64,000 bases of DNA from Streptomyces melanogenes. Lineage in GTDB: Bacteria > Actinomycetota > Actinomycetes > Streptomycetales > Streptomycetaceae. The notes below the pieces were generated by a model. It had not been told where the DNA came from. It saw only the letters and a list, made by a program, of their open reading frames with translations, and ran no database searches. Position 1 is the stretch's first letter. Each line of letters begins with the position of its first letter. This document shows, piece after piece, positions 8,480-16,170 of the stretch. The stretch lies in NCBI RefSeq assembly GCF_014649795.1, contig NZ_BMTS01000010.1:124001-188000 (forward strand), in the 5' to 3' direction. Both the position numbers and the translations under genes were made by a program.

Positions 8480-8611
8480 GTGAATGCCTGTACTCAGGCC
8501 TTAGACGTTCACCTGATGTTCGATCAAACGGAGTCCGATCGGTCGGAACTCGGTCCGGCCGAGCACGATCGCACGGAATGGGACCGTACGAACACCGGGA
8601 GGCGGGCGTGA
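8480..8611 (+). CDS. Candidate 43-residue ORF with TTA codon, coupled to the ABC exporter
   Basis: GTG at 8480 is preceded by a good Shine-Dalgarno (GAGGAG, five bases before the start). The predicted peptide begins VNACTQALDVHLMFDQ and ends EWDRTNTGRRA; it is polar, rich in Asp/Glu/Arg, and carries a threefold loose repeat around DRSE/DRTE/DRTN. Codon 8 is TTA (8501-8503), the leucine codon read by the bldA tRNA in Streptomyces. Its TGA overlaps the GTG of the exporter (GTGA), the signature of translational coupling. It could be a leader peptide making exporter translation depend on bldA, or a small product exported by the transporter. No signal peptide or cysteine/serine-rich core is present. 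Whether it is translated is unproven. Confidence 0.45.
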   Translation: MNACTQALDVHLMFDQTESDRSELGPAEHDRTEWDRTNTGRRA

Positions 8612-10491
8612 GCAGCGACGCGACGCCGTCGGCGGCCCCGGTGCCGCCGCCCCCACCCGCCGAGATCACGTTCGCGGGGCGCTACGGGAAGAACCCGCTC
8701 GGCGGGGCCTCGTTCCGGCAGATGTGCGGGCGGCTGCCGTCCGTGCTGGGGCAGACCTGCCGGATGGCGTGGCGCATCGACCGGGGCTCCGTCCTCCTGC
8801 TGCTGGTCTGCCAGCTCGTGATCGGGCTCGCGGCGGCCGTGCTGCTCGGCGCCACCTCCCGGGCCATGGCGCCGATCCTGGGCGAGGGCCGGGCGGCGGA
8901 CCGGATCGACGCGGCGTTACCGGCGCTGGTGGTCATCGCCGTCGCGGTCGGCGTCGCGCGCGTGACGTCCGCGCTCGCGTCGTACGCGGAGGGCAGGATC
9001 ACCCCGCTGCTGACGACGGCGGCCGACGCCGACATGGTCGAGGCGGTGTGCCGCGTGGAGGCGGCCGCGTACGGCGAGGAGGGCTTCGCGGACCGCCAGG
9101 AGGCGGCCGAAATGGGCGTGATGCGCACCAACTTGATGGTGCGCGACGCCCAGCAGTTCATGGCGGCGGTGATCCGCATGGCCGCCGCGGCGGGCGTCCT
9201 CACGGTGCTGCATCCGTTGATGCTCGCCCTGCTCGTGCTCGCCGTGCTGCCCGCGGGCGCGGGCGCGGTGATGGCGGCGCGGGTGGACTACGAGACGCAC
9301 TACGCCAATGTGGGCGACCGCAATGTGCGCGGGATGATGCGCTGGTGGGCGACGACGCCCAAGCTCGCGGACGAGGTCCGGGCGAACGGCATGACCGGCT
9401 ATCTGATGTTCTGGTACCGCTCCCTGTCCGAGCGCATCGACCGCCGCACCCTCGCGATGGCCCCCCGGCTGCTGCGGATCGCCCTCACCACCTCGGCGCT
9501 CGGCGGCGCCTTCCTCCTCGCCACCTGGGCCACCCTGGCCTGGCTGGCCGTCACCGGCCGGGTGGAGCTGGGGGTGGCGGCGACGGCGGTGGTCGCCGTG
9601 CAGAGCTCCCTGAGCGCGCTGTCGCAGGTCGTGGTCTACGGGGCGGCGATGTTCCACACCAGCCTGTACCTGGCGGACATGCGCACCTTCCTCGACTTCG
9701 CCGCCGAACGCGCCCCGAAACGGGGTGCGTTGACCGCCCCCGAGCAACCGGAGGAGATCCGCCTCGACGAGGTCGTCTACCAGTACCCCAACAAGGAGGC
9801 GCCCGCCGTGAACGGGGTCTCGCTCACCCTGCGCCGGGGCGAGGTCGTCGCGGTGGTCGGCGAGAACGGCTCGGGAAAGTCCACCCTCACCCGTCTGATC
9901 ACCGGCCTCTACCTTCCCGACAAGGGCCGGGTGGCCTGGGACGGCGTCGACGTGGCGGCCGCCGACCCGGAGACGGTGTGGCGCCGCACCGGCCTGGTCC
10001 CGCAGTTCTTCGGCCAATGGCCGCTGGCCGTACGGGAGAACGTCACCCTGGGCCAGCCCCGCACGCACCACGACACACCGGTCTGGGACGCGGTGGACGC
10101 GGTGGGGATGCGCACGGCGGTCGAGGAACTCCCCCACGGCCTGGACACCTTGCTGGCCCGCGAGCTGTGGGGCGGCAGCGAACTCTCCGGCGGCCAGTGG
10201 CAGCGCATCGCCTGCTCCCGCGCGCTCTACCGCCGCCCACCGGTCCTGATCCTGGACGAACCGACCTCGGAGATGGACGCACGCGGCGAACACCGCATGT
10301 TCACGGTCCTCAAGAACATGGCCCACGACCGCATCACGATCGTGGTCACCCACCGCATCGAGAACACCCGCATGGCGGACCGCATCGTGGTGATGGAACA
10401 GGGCCGCATCACGGAACAGGGCACGTACGAGGACCTGCTGCACTCGGGGGGTCTGTTCAGCGAATTGCATGCGCTTTCGCAGGACCGGTAG
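8608..10491 (+). CDS. ABC exporter, permease-ATPase half-transporter, TTA-containing gene
   Basis: 627 residues: a Pro-rich N-terminus, a six-helix exporter-type membrane domain (about 55-355) and a C-terminal ATPase. Walker A is GENGSGKST (about 420), the Q-loop region VPQFFGQ, signature LSGGQWQRIA (about 535), Walker B VLILDEPTSEMD (about 557) and switch His in VTHR, so it should be a functional homodimer. Codon 104 is TTA (8917-8919), implying bldA-dependent expression. The GTG at 8608 overlaps the stop of a small TTA-containing ORF. The family includes peptide, lipid and antibiotic exporters; the cargo here is unknown. No modification enzyme or immunity gene is adjacent, so a peptide-natural-product role is not supported. 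Confidence 0.92.
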   Translation: MSSDATPSAAPVPPPPPAEITFAGRYGKNPLGGASFRQMCGRLPSVLGQTCRMAWRIDRGSVLLLLVCQLVIGLAAAVLLGATSRAMAPILGEGRAADRIDAALPALVVIAVAVGVARVTSALASYAEGRITPLLTTAADADMVEAVCRVEAAAYGEEGFADRQEAAEMGVMRTNLMVRDAQQFMAAVIRMAAAAGVLTVLHPLMLALLVLAVLPAGAGAVMAARVDYETHYANVGDRNVRGMMRWWATTPKLADEVRANGMTGYLMFWYRSLSERIDRRTLAMAPRLLRIALTTSALGGAFLLATWATLAWLAVTGRVELGVAATAVVAVQSSLSALSQVVVYGAAMFHTSLYLADMRTFLDFAAERAPKRGALTAPEQPEEIRLDEVVYQYPNKEAPAVNGVSLTLRRGEVVAVVGENGSGKSTLTRLITGLYLPDKGRVAWDGVDVAAADPETVWRRTGLVPQFFGQWPLAVRENVTLGQPRTHHDTPVWDAVDAVGMRTAVEELPHGLDTLLARELWGGSELSGGQWQRIACSRALYRRPPVLILDEPTSEMDARGEHRMFTVLKNMAHDRITIVVTHRIENTRMADRIVVMEQGRITEQGTYEDLLHSGGLFSELHALSQDR

Positions 10492-10636
10492 ACGGGAGAT
10501 CAAAGGGTCCGCGTCCGAACGATTACACACCATCGTGCACCACCACGGACAGAGGCGTCATTGGTCGAGTTGCTGGCCCCCGCGATGCGTGTAACGGTGA
10601 GTACAGGTATCCGAATGCCCGGATCGGAGGATTCCG

Positions 10637-11275
10637 ATGCGCCTCGGACCGCTGACCGGCCTGGTGGCCGTTGTTCTGATCGCCGTCGCTTTCTGCGTGG
10701 GCGGCGATACGCCGGACGTCGGGGATTCCGGGCTGCAGATCAAGCTGTTCTTCCAGGAGCACGACACACAGCAGGCGGTCTCCGTGTACCTGCTGGTCCT
10801 GGCGGGGGTCTTCCTGGTCTTCTTCGCCGGTAGCCTGCGGCACCACCTCGCCGTGCTCGACCGGCACGGCTGGCTGCCCCAAATCGCCTTCGCGGGAGGG
10901 ATATTGTCGGCCGGGGGCTTCTGGGTCGCGTCGGGTGTGACACTCGCGCTGATCGACGCCAGCGACGAACAGAGAGTCGGCGGTCCGGCCCTCCAGGCCA
11001 TGAATGCCATCAGCAACGACCTCTTCATTCCCTTCGTCGGCGGAATCGGCGTCATGATGCTCGCCGCCGGCCTGTGCACGGCATACACAGGAACCCCCTT
11101 GCCGCGCTGGCTGGGCTGGGCCGGAATCGTCCTCGGTGTGCTGGTATTCATCCCCTGGGTCGGCTTCTTCGCCTTCCTGGTGTCGGGGCTGTGGATCATC
11201 GCCGCCAGCGTGCTGCTCGCCCGACGGCCGAATGCCCCGGACACCGCGAGCGCCACGAACGTGTCGACGTCCTGA
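10637..11275 (+). CDS. Six-helix integral membrane protein, unknown function
   Basis: 212 residues with a good ribosome binding site (CGGAGGA, five to six bases before ATG). Hydrophobic segments around 5-23, 50-70, 83-108, 128-150, 158-178 and 180-203 predict about six transmembrane helices. It resembles small actinobacterial membrane proteins of the DUF4386 kind, but I see no diagnostic motif and do not assign a function. The 145-bp gap from the ABC exporter makes a separate promoter possible. The gene is less G/C-saturated in the third position than its neighbours (AATGCC, GGAATC, GTATTC codons), a mild hint of a different history. Confidence 0.8.
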   Translation: MRLGPLTGLVAVVLIAVAFCVGGDTPDVGDSGLQIKLFFQEHDTQQAVSVYLLVLAGVFLVFFAGSLRHHLAVLDRHGWLPQIAFAGGILSAGGFWVASGVTLALIDASDEQRVGGPALQAMNAISNDLFIPFVGGIGVMMLAAGLCTAYTGTPLPRWLGWAGIVLGVLVFIPWVGFFAFLVSGLWIIAASVLLARRPNAPDTASATNVSTS

Positions 11276-11450
11276 TCCTCTCTCCCCTCCACAACGGCCC
11301 CAGAACTAGCACCGATAGCCCCCTCATGGTGCCCCCACGCACACCCACCCCCCGAACTATGGCGTCCCACCATATACGCCCCTGACCTGCGCCTTCCTAC
11401 GGTGTGGCGACACCCAACCGTCCCCCGTCGCACACCAGGAAGTGGTGCAG

Positions 11451-12818
11451 ATGTCCTCCCCCGCGACCGCTCCCCCACCCCCCACCAGCCTCCCCCGCAT
11501 CGTCGCCGCCAGCCTCATCGGGACGACCATCGAGTGGTACGACTTCTTTCTCTACGGGGCGGCCGCCGCGCTCGTCTTCAACAAGCTGTTCTTTCCCGGT
11601 TCCGACCCGCTCGTCGGCACGTTGCTGTCGTTTCTGACGTATGCCGTCGGGTTCGCGGCGCGGCCGCTCGGGGCGTTGGTCTTCGGGCACTTCGGGGACC
11701 GGGTCGGGCGCAAGAAGCTGCTCGTGCTGAGTCTGCTCATGATGGGCGGGGCGACCTTCTCGATCGGGCTGCTGCCGACGCACGCCACGGTCGGCTCCGC
11801 CGCGCCCGTGCTGCTCACCGCCCTGCGGCTGGTGCAGGGGTTCGCGCTCGGCGGGGAGTGGGGCGGGGCCGTCCTGCTGGTGTCGGAGCACGGGGACGCG
11901 CGGCGGCGCGGGTTCTGGGCGTCGTGGCCGCAGACCGGGGCGCCCGCCGGGCAGTTGCTCGCCACCGGTGTCCTCTCGGCGCTCACCGCGCTTCTCTCGG
12001 ACGACGCCTTCCTCTCCTGGGGCTGGCGCGTGCCGTTCCTCCTGTCCGGGGTGCTGGTGCTCGTCGGGCTCTGGATACGGCTGTCGGTCGATGAATCCCC
12101 CCTGTTCAAGGCCGCGTTGGAGCGTGCGGAGGCACGTAAGGCCGCCGAGCCCGACCGGGTCGCGGAGAAGCTGCCGCTCGTCGCCGTCCTGCGCGACCAC
12201 TGGCGCGACGTGCTGGTCGCGATGGGCGCCCGGATGGCGGAGAACATCAGCTACTACGTGATCACCGCGTTCATCCTCGTGTACGCGACGACCTCCGCCG
12301 GGATGGCCAAGCAGACCGCGCTCAACGCCGTACTGATCGCCTCCGCCGTGCACTTCGCCGTGATCCCCGCCTGGGGCGCGCTCTCCGACCGGGTCGGGCG
12401 GCGGCCCGTCTATCTGATCGGTGCGGTGGGTGTCGGCGCCTGGATGTTCCCCTTCTTCTCGCTGATCGACACGGCCGACTTCGGGAACCTCGTCCTCGCC
12501 GTCACCGTCGGGCTGGTCTTCCACGGGGCGATGTACGCACCCCAGGCCGCCTTCTTCACCGAGATGTTCGCGACCCGGATGCGCTACTCGGGAGCGTCGA
12601 TCGGCGCCCAGTTCGCCTCGGTCGCCGCCGGCGCGCCCGCACCGCTCATCGCCACCGCCCTCCTGAAGGACTACGACAGCTCCACCCCCATCGCCCTCTA
12701 TGTGATCGCGGCCGCGCTCCTCACGGTGATCGCGCTGATCTGCGCCCAGGAGACCCGCCACCGCGACCTGGCGGAGGTCGACGCCGACAGCCGCTCCCAG
12801 GACTCCGTCAGCGTCTGA
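11451..12818 (+). CDS. MFS transporter, metabolite:H+ symporter (MHS) type
   Basis: 455 residues, twelve predicted membrane helices. The start SLIGTTIEWYDFFLYGAAAA is typical of MHS-family carriers (ProP/ShiA/KgtP type), and the loop 2-3 signature GHFGDRVGRKKLL recurs in the second half as SDRVGRRPV. The helix 5 region LGGEWGGAVLLVSEHG is another MHS hallmark. These proteins import small organic acids or osmolytes with protons; the substrate is not predictable. ATG 11451 is preferred to the in-frame GTG 11442 because AGGA sits at proper distance only for the ATG. The 3' end overlaps the convergent PucR-type regulator by eleven bases. Confidence 0.93.
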   Translation: MSSPATAPPPPTSLPRIVAASLIGTTIEWYDFFLYGAAAALVFNKLFFPGSDPLVGTLLSFLTYAVGFAARPLGALVFGHFGDRVGRKKLLVLSLLMMGGATFSIGLLPTHATVGSAAPVLLTALRLVQGFALGGEWGGAVLLVSEHGDARRRGFWASWPQTGAPAGQLLATGVLSALTALLSDDAFLSWGWRVPFLLSGVLVLVGLWIRLSVDESPLFKAALERAEARKAAEPDRVAEKLPLVAVLRDHWRDVLVAMGARMAENISYYVITAFILVYATTSAGMAKQTALNAVLIASAVHFAVIPAWGALSDRVGRRPVYLIGAVGVGAWMFPFFSLIDTADFGNLVLAVTVGLVFHGAMYAPQAAFFTEMFATRMRYSGASIGAQFASVAAGAPAPLIATALLKDYDSSTPIALYVIAAALLTVIALICAQETRHRDLAEVDADSRSQDSVSV

Positions 12819-14724
12819 CCGCCGCCGACATCAGATGGAGCCGCAGCGCAAGCTGGATCTCCAGCGCTCGGGCCGGGCACTGCCAGTCCGGCCCGAGCAG
12901 CCTGCCTATCCGCTCCAGCCGCTGGGCCACCGTGTTCACATGGACGTGCAGGTCGTCCTTGGTGCGCGCCGGGCTCATCCCGCTCGCGAAGTACGCGTCG
13001 AGGGTGCGCACCAGGTCGGTGCCGCGCCTTTCGTCGTACGCCACGACCGCGCCGAGCGTCCGGTCGACGAAGCCCTCGATGTCCCGGGTGTCGGCCAGGA
13101 GCAGCCCGAGGAAGCCGAGGTCCTGGGCGGCCGCGCCCTCGCCGGGGCGGCCGAGCAGCCGCAGCGCCTCCAGGCAGCGGCGCGCCTCCGCGTACGCCTC
13201 GGCTATCGCGCCGGGCCGGGCCGCCGGGGCTTCGACAGGGGCCGACGCGCCCACCGTGACCCGCTCGTGCAGGGCGCCGCCGAGCTGCTTGGCCAGCTGC
13301 CGGGCGACCTCGGCCGGGGTGTCGGCCGGGCCCAGCGGCAGCAGCAGCACGGTCCCGCCGTCACGGGTCGCGGCCAGGCCGTGCCGGGTCGCCGCCAGGT
13401 GCGCGGCGGCCGAGCCCATCCGCTGCCGGTCGGCGGTCTGTCGCTCGGCCGTGCCGTCCTCGGGGCTCTCGGTGCGGGCGGCGAGGACCACGTGCGGCGC
13501 GTCCAGGTCGGCCCGCAGCCGGGCGGCCCGGTCGCGCAGCAGCCGGGGGTCGCGGCCCGGCGCGTCCAGCAGGTCGTCCAGGAGCTCGCCGCGCACCCGC
13601 TGTTCGGCCTCTCCCGCCGAGCGCCGGGCGAGCAGCAGCAGCGAGGTGACCATCGCGGCCCGCTCCAGGGTGCGCCGGTCCACCGGGTCGAGCGCCGGGT
13701 GGCCGCGCAGCACCAACGCGCCCAGCACCTCGTCGCCCGCCGCCACCGTGGCCACCCAGTCCCGTCCGGCACGGACCGCGTGGCCGTCCGTGCCGGTCAG
13801 CTCCAAGGCGGCGAAGGCCGCCGAGTCGGCGTCGGCGAACTCGACCGTGCCGTCCAGGACTTCGGAGACCGCGCTCGCCACGTCGTGCACCCCGCCGCCG
13901 CGCAGCACCAGTTCGCTGAGCCGGTCGTGAACCTCGGAGGCGCGCTCCAGGACCGCGCTGTGGTCCCGGATGATCTCGGTGGCCCGCTCCAGCTCGGCCA
14001 GCGCCGACCTGGTCTCGGCGAGCAGGTTGGCGGTGTCGATGGCGACGGCGGCGTGCGCGGCGAAGGAGCCGAGCAGGGCGATCTCCTCGCGCGCGAAGAC
14101 CCTGCTGTGCCGGTCGGCGGCGAACAGCACGCCGATCACACTGCTGCCGAGCATCAGCGGTACGCCGAGGATCGCGACCAGGCCCTCGTCGCGCACCCCG
14201 GTGTCGATGGTCCGGGTGTGCTGGAAGCGCTCGTCGTCGAAGTAGCTCGACGTCACGTACGGCCTGGCGGTCTGGGCGACCAGGCCGCCTAGGCCCTCGC
14301 CCATGCCGAGCCGCAGCTGCTGGAAGCGCGCCGCCACCGACCCTTCGGTGACGCGCATGTAAGTGTCGCCCGCCACCGGGTCGTTGAGGCTGAGGTAGGC
14401 GACCTCGGTGCCGAGGAGGGAACGCGCGCGCTGCACGATCGCCCGCAGCACCGCGTCCAGATCGCGCAGCCCCGCGAGGTCGTGGGCGGTCTCGAAGAGC
14501 GCGGACAGCTCGGCCTCCCTGCGCCGTCTGCCCTCCAGGTCGGCGCGGACCCGCAGGGCGAGCTGCCGGGCGGACTCCAGGGCGGCCAGCGCCTCGGGTC
14601 CGGCGCCGTCGGCACGGGCGAGCAGCGCGGGCCGGTCGTACGCCTCGGCCGCCGCGCCGCGCGCCAGAAGCTCCAGGTAGGGGGCCTCCGCGAACTCGGT
14701 GGACTGCGGGTGATCGTGGGACAT
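12808..14724 (-). CDS. GAF-domain PucR/CdaR-family transcriptional regulator
   Basis: 638 residues. The N-terminal third carries a GAF-like sensor domain (about 75-235: ETAHDLAGLRDLDAVLRAIV, LGTEVAYLSLND, GVPLMLGSSVIGVLFAADR), followed by a coiled segment, a middle domain and a C-terminal PucR-type helix-turn-helix (TLDAYFASGMSPARTKDDLHVHVNTVAQRLERI, about 570-602). Such proteins activate catabolic genes in response to a small ligand. The divergently unrelated MHS carrier and the adjacent 3-hydroxybutyrate dehydrogenase (same strand, upstream) make hydroxybutyrate or a related acid a plausible effector; that is inference. Start: ATG 14724, or GTG 14730 in frame. Confidence 0.9.
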   Translation of the reverse strand: MSHDHPQSTEFAEAPYLELLARGAAAEAYDRPALLARADGAGPEALAALESARQLALRVRADLEGRRRREAELSALFETAHDLAGLRDLDAVLRAIVQRARSLLGTEVAYLSLNDPVAGDTYMRVTEGSVAARFQQLRLGMGEGLGGLVAQTARPYVTSSYFDDERFQHTRTIDTGVRDEGLVAILGVPLMLGSSVIGVLFAADRHSRVFAREEIALLGSFAAHAAVAIDTANLLAETRSALAELERATEIIRDHSAVLERASEVHDRLSELVLRGGGVHDVASAVSEVLDGTVEFADADSAAFAALELTGTDGHAVRAGRDWVATVAAGDEVLGALVLRGHPALDPVDRRTLERAAMVTSLLLLARRSAGEAEQRVRGELLDDLLDAPGRDPRLLRDRAARLRADLDAPHVVLAARTESPEDGTAERQTADRQRMGSAAAHLAATRHGLAATRDGGTVLLLPLGPADTPAEVARQLAKQLGGALHERVTVGASAPVEAPAARPGAIAEAYAEARRCLEALRLLGRPGEGAAAQDLGFLGLLLADTRDIEGFVDRTLGAVVAYDERRGTDLVRTLDAYFASGMSPARTKDDLHVHVNTVAQRLERIGRLLGPDWQCPARALEIQLALRLHLMSAAVRR

Positions 14725-14820
14725 GTTCACAGGGATACCTGCCGTACGGGCGGCCGCGCCAGCCCTGTGGACAACTGTTGGCAGGCGCCGGTCAAGGAGC
14801 GGAGGTGCGGTCGTGGTGCG

Positions 14821-15624
14821 TCAGTGCGCGGTCCAGCCGCCGTCCAGCGCGAGCGAGATGCCGGTGATGAAGGAGGCTTGCGGGGCGCAGAGGTAGGCGA
14901 CGGCCTCGGCGACCTCGTCCGGCTCGACCAGCCGTTTGAGGGCCGAGTCCTTGAGGAGCACCTCGGTCAGGACGCGCTCCTCGGGGATGCCGTGGGCGGC
15001 CGCCTGGTCGGCGATCTGCCGCTCGACGAGCGGGGTGCGGACATAGCCGGGGCTGACGCAGTTCGAGGTGACGCCGTGCGGGGCACTTTCCAGGGCGGCG
15101 GTCTTGGAGAGCCCTTCGAGGCCGTGCTTGGCCGCGACGTAGGCCGACTTGTAGGCGGAGGCCCGCAGCCCGTGCACCGAGGAGATGTTGACGATGCGGC
15201 CCCAGCCCTGCCCGTACATGTGCGGCAGCGACCCTCTGATCAGCCGGAACGGCGCTTCCAGCATCACCGTGAGGACGGTGTGGAACACCTCGGGCGGGAA
15301 CTGCTCGATGGGGCGCACGAGTTGCAGCCCGGCGTTGTTCACCAGGACGTCGGTGCCGGTGGCGGCCTGCTCGGCGGCTTCGAGGTCGGTCAGGTCCAGG
15401 ACCAGCGGCTCTACGGATCCGGCGAGGCCCGCGCCCTGTCCGGCCAGGGCGTCGAGGCCTTCGGCGTCCCGGTCGACGGCCCGCACCTTGGCGCCGGCGG
15501 CCGCCAGGCGCAGGGCGCAGGCCCGGCCGATGCCGCCGGCGGCCCCGGTGACCAGGGCGGTGCGGCCGCCCAGGTCGAGTTCGACGGACGGGGGGACGGG
15601 ACCAGGTGTGGTGGGCGTGGTCAT
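14821..15624 (-). CDS. 3-hydroxybutyrate dehydrogenase (short-chain dehydrogenase)
   Basis: 267 residues from ATG 15624 (MTTPTTPGPV). It has the classical SDR cofactor motif TGAAGGIG near 23, NNAG near 100, the catalytic Ser in ISSVHG and Tyr-Lys in YVAAKHG. The segments VNISSVHGLRASAYKSAYVAAKHG and CVSPGYVRTPLV are close to bacterial D-3-hydroxybutyrate dehydrogenases, which interconvert 3-hydroxybutyrate and acetoacetate with NAD in polyhydroxybutyrate and ketone metabolism. Length fits (about 255-265). The PucR-type regulator lies downstream on the same strand and may control it. Another SDR substrate cannot be excluded. Confidence 0.85.
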   Translation of the reverse strand: MTTPTTPGPVPPSVELDLGGRTALVTGAAGGIGRACALRLAAAGAKVRAVDRDAEGLDALAGQGAGLAGSVEPLVLDLTDLEAAEQAATGTDVLVNNAGLQLVRPIEQFPPEVFHTVLTVMLEAPFRLIRGSLPHMYGQGWGRIVNISSVHGLRASAYKSAYVAAKHGLEGLSKTAALESAPHGVTSNCVSPGYVRTPLVERQIADQAAAHGIPEERVLTEVLLKDSALKRLVEPDEVAEAVAYLCAPQASFITGISLALDGGWTAH

Positions 15625-15680
15625 GTTCTCGACCCTAGGCAGTGCGGTGGCCCACCACCCATGTGGTCCGGGCCCACACT

Positions 15681-16160
15681 TCAGTGCTCGGTCATAGGCG
15701 CGAACCACGTCGGTTCATCGGTCATCGCCTGTTTGATCCGGAAGAGCGCGAACTCGTCCAGGGCCGGCAGCGCGTCGACGGGGAACCAGCCGACCTCCAG
15801 GGACTCGTCGTCGTTGACGCGCGCCTCGCCGCCCACGGCCCGGCACTTGAGGCAGATGTCCATGAACTGGCAGCGGTCGCCGTTGGGGTAGGTGACCGGG
15901 CGCAGCGCGTCCACCAGGACGACCCGCTCCACGACGCACCGCACGGCGGTCTCCTCGTACACCTCGCGCACGGCGGTCTCGGCGGGCTGCTCGCCGGGTT
16001 CCGGGATCCCGCCGATGATCGACCACTCGCCGGAGTCCACGCGCCGGCCGAGCAGCACCCGGCCCTCGTCGTCGAACACGACCACGCTCACTCCCGGCAG
16101 GAACAGCAGCTGGTGGCCGGCCGAGGCCCGGATCTCGCGGATGAAGTCAGGTGTCGCCAT
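15681..16160 (-). CDS. Nudix hydrolase
   Basis: 159 residues from ATG 16160 (MATPDFIREIR). The Nudix box runs GGIPEPGEQPAETAVREVYE then ETAV, matching GX5EX7REUXEEXGU except that the final Gly is Ala; the metal-binding REVYEE core is intact. The proteins hydrolyse nucleoside diphosphates linked to another moiety. The C-terminal FPVDALPALDEFALFRIKQA and a cysteine pair in FMDICLKCRAV are typical of actinobacterial NUDIX proteins of unassigned substrate. The gene sits just upstream of the SDR and downstream of lnt, all on the minus strand with short gaps. Confidence 0.9.
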   Translation of the reverse strand: MATPDFIREIRASAGHQLLFLPGVSVVVFDDEGRVLLGRRVDSGEWSIIGGIPEPGEQPAETAVREVYEETAVRCVVERVVLVDALRPVTYPNGDRCQFMDICLKCRAVGGEARVNDDESLEVGWFPVDALPALDEFALFRIKQAMTDEPTWFAPMTEH

Positions 16161-16170
16161 ACCTTCGACC

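Noticed and set aside
8480..10491. Small ORF plus ABC exporter as a ribosomal peptide biosynthetic cluster
   Set aside because: No modifying enzyme, protease or immunity gene nearby, and the peptide lacks a Cys/Ser/Thr-rich core. Kept only as a coupled small ORF.
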